NCBI RefSeq assembly: GCF_028858725.1
Contig: NC_084773.1
Coordinates: forward strand, 5,260,350 to 5,324,349
Length of the DNA: 64,000 nt
Direction: 5' to 3'
Source of the DNA: Colius striatus
Lineage: Eukaryota > Chordata > Aves > Coliiformes > Coliidae
Numbering within the stretch: the stretch's first letter is position 1; every line of letters begins with the position of its first letter. The translations under genes were made by a program, and so were the position numbers. The notes beneath the pieces are model-generated. The model saw only the letters and a list, made by a program, of their open reading frames with translations. It ran no database searches and had not been told where the DNA came from. Below are positions 27,831 to 39,036 of this stretch, piece after piece.

Positions 27831-30800
27831 TTACAGGGAGGGCAAAGGATCGACACGGTGCCTCTAAAACCTGCTTTAGGAGCAGAACGCTGAGACTCGA
27901 TACTGGACCCTTCAGGCGCTGTGGCTACCGGAGCAGTCGGTGCCGTTCGTTAAAGGCGAGCTTTGCCAAATAAGCAGTCGCTTTGCACAGTCAGAGTATT
28001 AAAAGTGATGGTTCCCACAGCAACTGTCGCTCGTCGCTGGTGCACGGAGTGTAGTTACAGGGATGTGAAATACTGAGTTTTTCCTACATGTGAAGATGAG
28101 TCATGCATTGAAATGGAGCTGTATTTGTATCACTGGAAAGAGCTTAAAGTTCACATGCCTTACGAGTTAAAAATACATTTGTCATTTTACATAACATAAT
28201 GGCATCTGGAGTTCTAGTGGTTAGGACAATAATTAAAAGGGCTAATGAGCCCTTTCTCCAAGGGATAAAAAGTAGTTCAACTTAGCAGGATGCAGATCTG
28301 CAGTGTATTGCCATGTGATGTGACACTACAGCTATTCTGCCTCAGGTTTCCCTTCCAGGCTTTCAGCAGTTCAGCTGCTGGAGGGCTTGGTCCCTGATTC
28401 GTTCTGCCTATTCTGGGCTAATCAAATCCCAGAGGAAAACAGCTATTTCCAACCTTTCCTTCTCAGGTTTGCTTCAGCCTTCTTAGGCTTTGCTCTGCCT
28501 CCCACTGTGGCAATCTCAGGGAAATATCTACATAACTATAAGCTCCCAGGTTGCAAACCTTCAGTGACACTGTTCTGTAGTCAGCAGCTTGCTCTTATTT
28601 TCCTTCCCACGGCTTCTGACTGTATTTGCTGTTTTCCTTCTCCTGGATGGCAATTTCCTTCTCTTTATAAGAGGTAACCACAGTCCCCTTCCAATCTCTC
28701 AGTCTCTGGGGTCCAGACCCTTCAGAAAACTTCAAAATCAGCTCTCTTCTGTATATTCTAATTGGAGAGACATACTTGCTCACAGTGATTTGTAGCTCCC
28801 ATTCCCAGCCCCACTTCTGATCTTTGCATGTAACTCTCCCACAGAAGTCTATGGCTGACCAAAGCAAGCACAGCTACAGCGGCTAGCACATTAAAGCTAG
28901 CAGGAGGCAATTTATGGCCCTATTCTGGGAAATATTAAATGTTGCAAAAATTCCAAACAGATGTCTACTTAAAGGGGTTGCTATTTTCTGCAGAGTGTGT
29001 CAGAAGCAAGGAATTTCATTAAGAAATTATGACTCTCAACTATTACAAGAATGAGCTTCTACAAAATAAGCTTTGCGTGGCAAGAAAGGAGGAAAGATGA
29101 GGGAATAAGATGGGATTCTTCTGTGTGAAGTTAGTTGGCTCTACATGCCTCAGCTACCAACAGTCTCCCACTGAGAAGAGTTCAACTGGTAAGATACAAA
29201 CCACATTTCTCCAGTCACTGCTTGAAACAATATCTTCCTGAAAGCTGGGCTTGTTTGGGTTCTCTGCTTGATGCTGTCTGTATATGCTCACAGCAAAGTT
29301 CACTGTTTTACCAGCAATGGGTAATGAATCTAAGCAGGGCAAAGACCTTAAAAATCCAATGGGAATCACAGTTAATAAGGCTTTACACCAGCTCTCTGCT
29401 AATTTCACCCACCATAAACTCTGAAAAAAAGCCTTTCCAGCCCTAGCCCAAGTATGAAATAGCCTCCCTGTACACAGGGATGACCATGGCCAAGGAACAA
29501 ACACCAGCTATATTCCCTTGCTTTTTGTGTTCATATTTTGTCTCAGATGGGCTGTCCAAGCAAAAAAAGGTATCTCTACCCCAGCTAAAACGTGAATACC
29601 ATGTGCAGCAAATCTTTAGAACCAGTAACAAAGGCAGTATTTCTCAATATCTAAGCCTTTGCACCAGAGTGTTTTCACAAGCAACTGGGTGGCTGATACT
29701 GTCAGTAACAACCAAAGCGCTCATGTTCTGAACATCTAAACATCTTCCACTGGATATCTCTCCTGTTTTTTGCTTAGCTGATGCTTTTCATCCAGTGATC
29801 CTCTGAGCACCCTGGGCAGTCCCAAAGCAGTCTGGTTTGGGTGCTGCAGGAGCAGCACAGCTCAGCTCTGGTGAACTGGTGCAGTGTCTCAGCTGACAGT
29901 ACCTGCCAGCCTGAGCTGGGTACCCCCGCTGAAGCTCCCACACCTGTGAAACCCACCCATGGCAACCCACACGCAGGTTGTACAGAGCTGTGAACCTTCA
30001 TTTGTTAAGCTGTTTAAGGTTTTATCATTTCTCTGACAGGCTCAGGGGGAGGGACAAGCAGGCTGGGTCCCAGCACACGTGTCTCAGAGAGAGCAACTGT
30101 GTTATCCATTTCACCTCAGAGCCTCTGAGGTCTGACTGGCAAGTGAGTGCAATGCACAGCCCCTGGCTGGGGCTGCCCCCCTGCCTGGCTCTGCCAGCAT
30201 CCCCCACAATGTCTGCTTTCAGATGCCAGTTTTAGATCTCCCAGGGAATTCCATCTTGTCTGATCACAACCTTCCCCTGCAGCTCCTCTTTAGAGCTCAG
30301 GGCAGGCTCAGCCATGTTGGCAGCCTCCAGAGATAGGACGGAGGACAGGCTGACAGACCCACTGCAGCACATTCAGCTGGGGTACACTTTTCATGGAAAA
30401 AGATGCTTTTATTCATTTGTTGATGTTTGCTTTTTGAAGTTTGAAAAAACCAAACCCAACCCAGTACAAACACAGGGTAAGAGCCCACTATGGCAAAAGT
30501 CCTTTCATCCTCACAGAAATCCCTAAAACGGTAAATTAAATATTAATCCTGTTTTTACCAGAAATCCCCAACAGCAAAAACACAAATCAACTTATTTTAA
30601 GAGAAAATTTAGTAGCTTAGCTATGCCTGCCCTGCCCCAAACTAGAAGAGTAGCTTCTAGGAGAAAATAACCAAACAATAGGGCTCTAATCTTGCAATAA
30701 GCTTTGGGGCAGCAGCCTCTTTTTTCTAAACTAGTGTATTAACCTTGTGAAGCTTCACATTTTTGACAGCACAGAGTTTGGATGCACTGCTCCTGACTTT

Positions 30801-33800
30801 GTCATGTCTCAGATATCACAGATACTGGGTTGACACACAGAGAGCACTACTGGTTAAATACAGAAGGTTAGTTTTGGCTATCCCACTGGGTGTTTTCACT
30901 GCCTTGCTGTAGCAATTCAATAACAACAATATCTGGGATCAAAACCATTTCAGACTTTCAAAGATCTCGTTTCTTAACAAAAATGAGATGAAATATCTGA
31001 ATTTGCTGTCATTGGAGAGCTAGGAAAGCTGTTCTTTGAGAGATGGCATATTTTGGAGGAGTGATATTTACCCGAGTGCTACAGTGACCTGAGTTTATTT
31101 ATATACAACAGTGATTTGCAAGGAGGTTAGTCCTTTGATAACAATGTGTTGTGGAAATCAGTATCAGCTACAGAGCAGAAATGATCCACATCATCTGAAA
31201 ATACAGTGACTTGTTTCTCTGCAACACTGCTTTCTCTGAGTAACAGCTATATATTTTATTTCCAGTGTTATGAGAAATCCACTCTCTGGGATGTGTTATA
31301 TAGATGTCACCAAAGAGAAAATCCTCCCTATTGTCAGGTTGAAGTGAGGACAAGGATTGTCTGATTGGGTGATTGCAACAACCTTATTAAATCCCTCAGG
31401 AAGTTCTTCAGAAACTGCATCTGTGGTATTAAAAGAAAGAAAGGGCAGCTCTGCAGCTCTACAGAACAATACTGTGATAGGAAGGAGAAGAAAAGAACCT
31501 TCTTGTAGGCTCTTTAGTCTGTCATGTACAGAGTGGTCTGAAACACAGACTGTGTGTATTTTTCGCCTTTCAGTTCTGCTCTGGAGGTGTCTGTCTCAGA
31601 CTTATCAAAAAGGAGGGAAAAAAAAGAAAAACAGAAGAAGAAAGAAAAGCCCAGCAACAAGCCAGGAACTGAAACAGTTTCTATTACCCATACAAGTAGG
31701 AAAGCTCAGCAGCAAACAGCCTGGCTCTTTTCTCTCCACTGCTGAGCTAAAAGCAGGTTTATAGAGCTCTTTCATAGGTAATGATGTTTACCTGATGCTT
31801 TGTGATCACCACAGCAGAACAACTTCTCTTTTATTCTCAACACTCTCTGCCCTGACCTGGGATTATAACATAGTTTCTAGGAGGAATTACAAATTCTAGC
31901 TGTGAAGCAGTTGTTAGTGAAGTCTCAAGAGCACCAGTTTAACAATCTGGAGAGCATGTTCTAACTTAGTTCCTCATGATTAGTTTCTCCCTGTTAGCAC
32001 ACACTCAGCAGGTATTTTTCTATAGAAGAGAGTAGAACAGTTACTTTTACAATCCTGCACTCAGACACCTTATTACAGATACCTTGCCTTGGTCATCAAG
32101 AAGTCTTTGGGAGGCTCTGTCCCTGCTCCTTCATAAGGTTGCTATGTGGGGCTCTTAGAGCAGAAGGAGCTCTGGGACACAGCTTACTTACAGAGAGAGG
32201 CTGAGAGATACCCATTGGACATTTCCAAACAAAAAAAAAAGACAGGGTTTTTCATGGAAGAAACATAAATCAAAAGCACCATACATCTTCCCATCTGTCT
32301 ACAGAAAATGATGCTTCATTTTGTGCTGCAGTGGAGCACAAGAAATTAATCTCTCACTTTCATTGGAAGAGACCCTGCAACTAATGAGTATGACAATATT
32401 GCCTGACAGGGGGTGGCCTTCCAGGCCACTCTGGAAAACCACTTTTTGCAGAAACACAGCATTTGACATGAACAGAAGAGTTCCTAACAGATGCCACATT
32501 GCAATCATCTTCTAGGTCATCACATGCCAGCAAGGCCAGGCACATCAAATACGGTGAGTTCCTTGCAGTAACACCAAGGTTATAGCCTGAAATGAAGCTG
32601 TTGCTGTCCTGCACATGCTATGTCTCATGGAGCCAGCCCGGATGTCCGCAGCACAGCTCACCCACACCCTGGAGACTCCTCCATTGCTCCACACCATGTT
32701 GGGAAATCAACCACCACAGTAAGTTCATCACCCTCTTGTGTGCTGTTGATTACAAAAACTGGCATGCCCTACTCGAGTAACGAGACAGCCCATCTAAACA
32801 AGGAGGAGATGCTTATTGTCATTAATGGTTGCTCAGTTGCATGCTCTTCCTCACGTTACAACTCAGGGCAAGTGTCAGAGATGGCCTTGGGGCCACATAG
32901 CAGCCAGAAGGGCAATTTTCTTTCAATCTTCCATACACAAGCTTCTAGTGAAGGTAAGTCTAGTCTCCAGACACACAGAGCTCTGGCGGGAGTTCCGACT
33001 GTGGATGTGATTTTTGACTGACGCCAGCCCTGCCAGGTGACAGAGCCGTCCCTCCAACAGTGCAGCTGGAGCTGTCACCCGGCTGCGTGAGCAGGGGACT
33101 CTGGCCGCCGGCCTTCTCACTCGGACAAGTATCAGTAGATGGTGCTGTTGTGTTGGTGAACTTGCCGAAGGGACGCACTGTCTCGCCATTTGTGCATCTC
33201 ACGTCCCCGCCTTTATTCTGAGCTTTCTTTGAGACTTTTCATAACTAAAGCTTATCACTCAAGGATATCGCTCGACAACATTTGCTGTTACTGCCTCTGC
33301 AATGTCCTAATTCTTCAGCACCGAACCCCGGAGAGCCATTTATATCAGTATAAACTGGGTTTGAGCAGCTAATTCGTTCCAAGGGCAGTACTGACAGTAC
33401 CGCACGAGGTCCGGGCTGCTGGGAAATGGGGCACGCCGTTCTGCTTCCTACTTAGGGCATTGCCATCTGCACGAAGAACGCCAATGAGGGGCAAAACGTT
33501 CAGGTAGAGCGATGGAGTACTCTTGAACACTCCTCACTTAAAACCCTTCACTAATTTTGTAGAAAAAATAGCCCAGGCATTAGCCTGAATAGGTTTTTTT
33601 AAGTGGAGCCCCTAAAACGATTTCCAAAGACAACCTGCTGGTTTCATTAATACTCGTAGGCATCAGGTACTTCACTTCGATTGTCCTCTTTCAGGGTCAT
33701 GAAAAGAGCAGCAGGGCTCTAGTGGTTGCAGGTGGAAACCTAGGGCATCAGGATGCAATGGATCCGGAGTAGCATCGTGTGGGCTCGGGTGGGAACACCC

Positions 33801-35020
33801 ACACTGCTTCCACAGAGCTGCCAACCCAGAGCAGTTTCTGCATGCCGTGTTTCCACTCTGCAGTTCTCAGCTCTGCATTCCCGCTCCAGGGATACAAATG
33901 GCTACTCAACCAACAGCACAGAGCTTGCACACAAAGACCCCTCCAGAAGAAGATCACTAGATGGAGCCCAATTCTAAGTAAAAAAACAATAGTTTCTCGA
34001 TGTCTGTGCGGAGCTGCAGCACTCCTGCCCTGGGGCACACTACAGCTGTCATCTCAGCATCCTCTCCAAGGCTGAAGCTGAAATACCTTCTGAATGTGCA
34101 GGTTAACTGCAGCTTGCTGGGAGCTGCAGCCACTCCCAGCTCTAGTCTGGCTGTGTCCAAATCCATCGTGCTGCTGCACAGCCAACAGAAGGTTTTAAAC
34201 CACGCCAAATTTAGGTAAGAAGGAGCAGAGGCATGCAGGTCCCCTGCAGCCCTGTGCCAGAGCTGCCAAGGGAAGCCTTTGGCCTTTTGGCTGTTGTCAG
34301 GGTGAGGATTGCCATTCCACTGCTTTCTCCTCACCTCGCCTGTGAATTTACATGGATTCAGATGAAGCATCAGCTGAATCATCTCAGGCTCAGAAGCAAA
34401 CTGGTCAAGGCGGGTGTGCATGATGACACTTCCATCCCTGTGGATACTGAGATGGCCCTCGGCACTTCTCTTTTGAATACTTTGATATTAATAGTAGCAC
34501 TTAGAACTGCACTGTCCCTGATGTAGTAAAAACCAACTGAAAGCATGCAGAACGCTGAGCAGCTGCTAAATGAAACAGCAGGGAGTTTTAGGGGCTGAGT
34601 CAGGAGCTTAGCAGAGGCTTGCTCTGAAGCTCATGCCCTGCCCATGAGAACAGCCTTCTAACCTCACCCTTACCACCATCTTCCCCTCCCCTCTGCTCCT
34701 GGCCCCATCCACTTTGCTTCTCAACAGCACCGTGGCTAATAATAATAAAGTATTCCATCCACTTCAAGGGAGGTGACAGCTCACTCTCACAGCCCCTCTC
34801 GCCCGATATGTGACGAGGTGGCAACTCGTGGCAGCAAAACAACGATCAGGATTTTGTTATCAAGTGTTTAAAAATAAAAGCTTCAGTAACCCTAAAAGTA
34901 ACTGAAATGTTTCCTCCTGGGTCACCCAGTTTCAACCTGACAATCGTCTACAAGTGCAGGACCAAATGGCTTAACCTTTTCCAGAGGACTCAGCCCACCT
35001 GAGATCCAAATGCAGGGGGG
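27831..35020. other. Intergenic region between MAPKAPK3 and CISH promoters
   Basis: About 7 kb between two divergent promoters. No exon or RNA gene was recognised, and no CR1 or LTR copy was seen. A moderately GC-richer patch with several CpGs lies at about 33000-33210. Frames such as 32620-33021 and 33957-34421 have no family resemblance. The position makes it a natural place for enhancers serving both genes, but nothing in the sequence proves that. Confidence 0.6.
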
Positions 35021-35265
35021 ATTCCCAGATGACCGCCCTACGAGCGCACCTCGTACTTTCGCTCTCCAGCCTGGGAGCCCCGGCAGCGCGCTGTGCTTCC
35101 ACGCACCGTGCTCCGCTGCCGTGCGCCCGTTCCCTGCGTTGCCCTGGGGCTGAAGCGGAGCAGGGCGAGGGGAAGGCAGAGGCGGGGACGATGCCGGAAC
35201 GCGAGCAGGGCGTTAAAGCTAAATTAAAAACCATTGACGGACGCAAAGAATGCACCGAATGCAGC

Positions 35266-35601
35266 GGGGCCGGGGCCGGGGCCGGGGCTGGGGCTGAGGC
35301 TGGGGCTGAGGCTGGGGCCGGGGCTGAGGCTGGGGCTGGGGCCGGGGCCGGGGCTGAGGCTGGGGCCGAGGCCGGGGCCGGGGCTGGGGCCGGGGCCGAG
35401 GCCGTGGCCGGGGCTGGGGCCGAAGCTGGGGCCGGGGCTGGGGCTGAAGCTGGGGCCGGGGCTGAAGCTGGGGCTGGGGCTGAGGCTGGGGCCAGGGCCG
35501 GGGCCGGGACCGGGGCTGAAGCTGGGGCCGGGGCCGGGGCTGAGGCTGAGGCTGAGGCTGAGGCTGAGGCTGAGGCTGGGGCTGGGGCTGGGGCTGCGGC
35601 C
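35266..35601 (+). repeat. GGGGCC/GGGGCT/GAGGCT hexanucleotide array, 55 units
   Basis: An uninterrupted register of 55 six-base units runs from 35266 to 35595, followed by GCGGCC. By hand count: GGGGCC 17, GGGGCT 18, GAGGCT 11, GAAGCT 4, GAGGCC 2, and one each of GTGGCC, AGGGCC and GGGACC. Six GAGGCT units in a row occupy 35542-35577. The G-rich strand is the CISH sense strand and has G4 runs at six-base spacing, so it could form G-quadruplexes and R-loops. Hexamer periodicity makes every frame a dipeptide repeat (GA/EA in one frame). This is the G4C2 type of repeat known from human C9orf72, but heavily interrupted. Confidence 0.95.
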
Positions 35602-35649
35602 AGTCCCCGCGCCCCGTCCGGCCGGGCGGCTCCGCGCATGCGGTGGGCG

Positions 35650-35785
35650 GGAGCAGGCGGCGGCGGCGGCGCCCATTGGCGGGCGGGCGGCGGCGGGCGG
35701 CGCCCATTGGCGGGCGGGCGGCGGCGGGCGGCGCCCATTGGCGGGCGGGCGGCGGCGGCGGCGCCCATTGGCGGCGCCCATTGGC
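35650..35785 (+). promoter_or_regulatory. Array of five inverted CCAAT boxes with GC boxes
   Basis: ATTGG, the inverse of CCAAT, occurs at 35675, 35706, 35737, 35767 and 35780 (first base). The first three spacings are 31, 31 and 30 bp and the last is 13 bp. Each of the first three lies in a near-identical unit with CGCCCATTGGCGGGCGGGCG and CGG runs, so this is a minisatellite whose unit carries an NF-Y site and an Sp1-type GC box. NF-Y binds CCAAT, and about three helical turns between boxes is common in multi-CCAAT promoters. Use in CISH transcription is inference. Confidence 0.8.
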
Positions 35786-35808
35786 AGCGCCCGGCGCGGC
35801 TCCGCGCG

Positions 35809-35828
35809 TTCCTGGAAAGTTCTTGGAA
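35809..35828 (+). promoter_or_regulatory. Upstream tandem STAT5 (GAS) pair of CISH
   Basis: TTCCTGGAA at 35809-35817 and TTCTTGGAA at 35820-35828 both match the TTCNNNGAA palindrome and are 11 bp apart start to start, about one helical turn. Mammalian CISH promoters are known to carry two pairs of such sites through which STAT5 induces the gene. This pair sits just downstream of the CCAAT array. Confidence 0.88.
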
Positions 35829-35971
35829 ATGGATCAAAGGCGTTTCCGCGAACACGCGCGGCGGCGGCTCCGCGGCGCTGCCCGGCCCGGCGCGGCCTCC
35901 GGGAGGGCTCCGCTCCCCTCCCCCGGCCAGCCGCGCCGCGCTGACATCACCGCGGCCGTTATGGACACGGC

Positions 35972-35979
35972 TATTTATA
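35972..35979 (+). promoter_or_regulatory. TATA-like element of CISH (first candidate)
   Basis: TATTTATA at the edge of the CpG island, between the two STAT5 pairs, predicts a start near 36000-36010. A second candidate, TATTTATT, lies at 36200-36207 and overlaps an ATTGG. The sequence alone does not decide between them. Confidence 0.5.
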
Positions 35980-36004
35980 CCTGCTCTTTTTTTCCCCTCC
36001 CCGC

Positions 36005-36655
36005 GTGGCTGATCTCGGAAGCGCGATGTGAACACAATACGATTCCAGGAATCCCTCACTTCCTGGAACAGATTAAAAGGGGCAAACAAAAGATTACTTA
36101 GTAGGGTGGGTTTTTTCCGCGGAGCTTCATTACCGCCGGAGTCGGTGCAGACGCCGGCTCAGCTCTGCCGGCTCCTTGCCTCGGCAGCCGGGGACACGCT
36201 ATTTATTGGGATTTATTTATTACCGTTTCACAGTGCTCTGAATATTTCTTTTTCTGAACCACTGCTCTGAAGGAAGATCAGTTCCTCTTTAAATATCTAT
36301 CGTTTCCCTTTTCTTTGGTGATTTTTTAAACTTCCCCCCCGGCTGTTTCTGAGCAGCAGAACAAGACGTTTTTTAAAGCACTGAGAGTGCACCCGCGTTC
36401 ACGGCCAAAGTTGCTACACAAGCTTCCTCGGACAGCCCGATCGCCTCCCGCTTGGCTTTTCCTGAGGCTGACACACAGCCTACTGTGGAAGGGGTTTGCT
36501 GGGACTCTCCAGCTTTCTCTGACCGTGAAAACCAAACCAGAGGCTGGAACCAGCTTGACTCCTGGGAAGCAAAGAGAAAGGAGGAAAGGAGAAGAGGAGA
36601 AAGCATTTCCCACCTTCCTGAAGACTTAATGCTTTTCCCTTGGTCCAGGAGTGAC
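36005..36655 (+). other. CISH: CISH leader / 5' UTR region
   Basis: Region between the first candidate transcription start and the conserved start codon. It holds one ATGTGA start-stop at 36026-36031. From there to 36628 there is no ATG in any frame, which fits a scanned leader. The first ATG after that, at 36629, is in frame with the conserved one at 36656. The extent depends on which TATA-like element is used. Confidence 0.5.
36043..36068 (+). promoter_or_regulatory. Downstream tandem STAT5 (GAS) pair of CISH
   Basis: TTCCAGGAA at 36043-36051 and TTCCTGGAA at 36060-36068, 17 bp apart start to start. With the upstream pair this reproduces the two-pair architecture of mammalian CISH. If transcription starts from the TATA-like element at 35972, this pair lies in the transcribed leader; if from 36200, it is upstream. 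Confidence 0.88.
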
Positions 36656-36675
36656 ATGATCCTCTGTGTTCAGGG
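36656..36675 (+). CDS. CISH: CISH coding exon 1
   Basis: Encodes MILCVQ plus two bases of Gly7, matching the MVLCVQG start of human CISH. The donor is CAGG|GTAAG with GT at 36676-36677. The ATG has G at -3. An in-frame ATG nine codons upstream at 36629 has a weak context (T at -3, C at +4) but is the first one a scanning ribosome would meet. Confidence 0.92.
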
Positions 36676-39005
36676 GTAAGACACTGTGCAGCCTTCTTTT
36701 AAAAGCTGTCCTTTGTGACTGTAGCTATGATCAGTGCGATTCTCTGGGATAGTTTTGCCTCTTGTGTGTTGCCATGTGTGACTGTAATGGAACGGGAATG
36801 ACTGACGCTGCCTGAGCGCTACGTTCCGCCCGTCCGTCCGGTGTGTCTGCTTTTTAGATTCTATGGTCAAAACCCTGTGGCTATAATGTATTCTTGCTTT
36901 CTGTGCTTTCTATAGCAAATAAACTACACGGTATCCAGAGTCTCTGGGGGAGTAAAAGCCAGGAGAAGCTGGGAGTGTGTTGTTCAGGGGTGTGTGCGGC
37001 ACCAGCGGCAGCATGAGCCCAGGCTGGAGCTGTTCTCTAATGTCTCAGTGGAAACAAACTGCTTCTGGGGAACTCGGGGGTCAGAGGATTTTGTCTCTTT
37101 CTAAGTAAATATATATACCAAACACATACTTTAATTTTTCTACTGCTTTTATGGGTAAGATTAAGTGTGTGCACAGACATACCGGCTTAACCTAGACGGC
37201 AGTCTGTGGAATGAAAGCCGAGGGCACACGTGTTGTTACACCAGCTTTGTTCAGTACAACAGGTGACATCCAAGTCCCTTCTCCGGTATCGGTGTCTGGT
37301 ACCGGTGTGTTGGCATTTCAGTGTCCCTTGTATCAGCTCAGGTCATTGGTACAGGTGTAAGTACTTGCTCTGCAGGATCACCTCATGTTTTTACACAGGC
37401 TGCACATTTGGAAAGTGTCAGCATTTGTTTCAGCCTGAGCAGTAATGTCAGTATCATCCATCCCTCCTGCACTCAGGGGATTTTCCTCGGAGGTGTTTGT
37501 CTTGTCTGCTTTAAATGACTAAAGCACTGGGACTTTTCTGCCATTTCCCCCCAAAATCTGTTCCACAGACAAGCACAGCTCACGCTTACCAATACTTTCC
37601 TATGGCTCAAGTGGGTTGTTTTTCACTCTCCTTTTCAGCCTACTGCTGCAGTTCCTATAGCCACAGCAAAGGGAAATAATTGTTCAGCTGGGGCTTTGTG
37701 AAACTCTTATCTGAAGCTTTTCTCCAGGGTCAACATACCAGAGCTACTTCTTCCCTTCACCCACTAAGAACCTGTTATGTAGCCAAATATATATGTGGTT
37801 GTCTCTAATATCTTTTTTGATGACCACTAGTCACTCAGTTTTCATTATCCTCTAGGATTTCATATATCATGGGCTCCATAGATTTTCTCCTATCCAGACC
37901 AAGCTGCCATGAGAGCCTTGGGATATGGCTGAAGGAAGGGAGAGCAGCTCAATGCACTTTTTCTTGTACTATTTGCATTATGTTACAAAGTTCAGCTTAT
38001 CAGCAAAGTAACTGCAGAGCTAACACTACATGATACCAGAGGTAGCTGATTCTCTTGAAGTTTCTTGGCTTTTCAAGGCTTTTTGAAACACTAATTGCCA
38101 AAGCACAGCGAAGTTCATTTGCTGTTTCTCTTGAGATTCCACACAAACTACCAGCTAGACCTGCCAAATTGTGTATATTTGGGTTCTTCCTCATTGCAGC
38201 TGTTACACTAACACTTCACTTTGTTCAGTCCTGATCTTCCGTATGTCTCTTTCTTGCAAGCACTGATTATTTTCAAATGCTTACTTTGCCCCATTAAAGG
38301 GCTGACTTTTTCATGTCAGCAGACCTTTTTCAACGTGTCTTTATTCCAGCAAACTCTTCTTATCCCTCTTGCAACTGTACTTGCACTGACAACTGTAGTG
38401 GCCATTACTCACCGATCCCTCTGCTCTCTCTTTCCTGTGGTTGGAGCTGCTGTTTGGTCACAGCAGCAGTTCTTTTTTTTCCTTCAACTTACGTACAAGT
38501 TGTTGAGGACTCCACCACCTCCCTATCTGTGAGGTTTTCTAATCCCCCTCTACTGTTCCACCATGCTCCTTTGAGACAACAGCTGCGCTAGGACTTTCTG
38601 TAGGGGGAGAGAAGGGTGTAAGGCAGGTAAATAGAAGGAAAACGGGAAGAGTATAAGCATGGCCCTTCTGGCTGTAGTGGAAGAATCTCCACAGTGACTG
38701 CACTAGGTCTGGGCTCCTCAGCTTCAGGTGACAGAAAGTGTAAGGCAGCAGAGAGCAAGCACAGTGGGGAACCTCATCCCAAGCATGTGGGTTCATCTTC
38801 AGAGACCTACAGTGGCTCTATAAAATAAACCTGCTGATGAATTTACACCATTGATGTGCCTTTTAGAGGATGAAATGTGAACTGGTGCAGCCCTTGAAAT
38901 AAACAGCTTTCCACAATGAATCAGGAGTGCTTTTCCCCTGGTAGTGTTGCTCTCTCCTTTCCTTCCCAGTCTCTTAGCCAATTCCCAATTTCCTCTCCAA
39001 AGTAG

Positions 39006-39036
<31 letters not shown>

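Larger units (their letters stand above)
35030..35960 (+). promoter_or_regulatory. CISH upstream CpG island
   Basis: A sharply bounded GC-rich segment that ends next to a TATA-like element and contains, in order, a GGGGCC-type hexanucleotide array, a CCAAT-box/GC-box array and one pair of STAT5 sites. It lies 0.7-1.6 kb upstream of the CISH start codon. The long open frames on both strands are translations of the hexamer array. Confidence 0.85.

Noticed and set aside
33957..34421. 154-residue minus-strand frame between the two genes
   Set aside because: No domain, no conserved start context and no link to a neighbouring exon.
35029..36012. 327-residue plus-strand frame rich in Gly-Ala and Glu-Ala
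   Set aside because: Same cause: an in-frame reading of GGGGCC/GAGGCT units inside a promoter CpG island.
34971..36089. 372-residue minus-strand open frame rich in Ala-Pro
   Set aside because: It is a translation of the hexamer and CCAAT arrays. A six-base repeat without stops gives long frames on both strands, and there is no non-repetitive domain.
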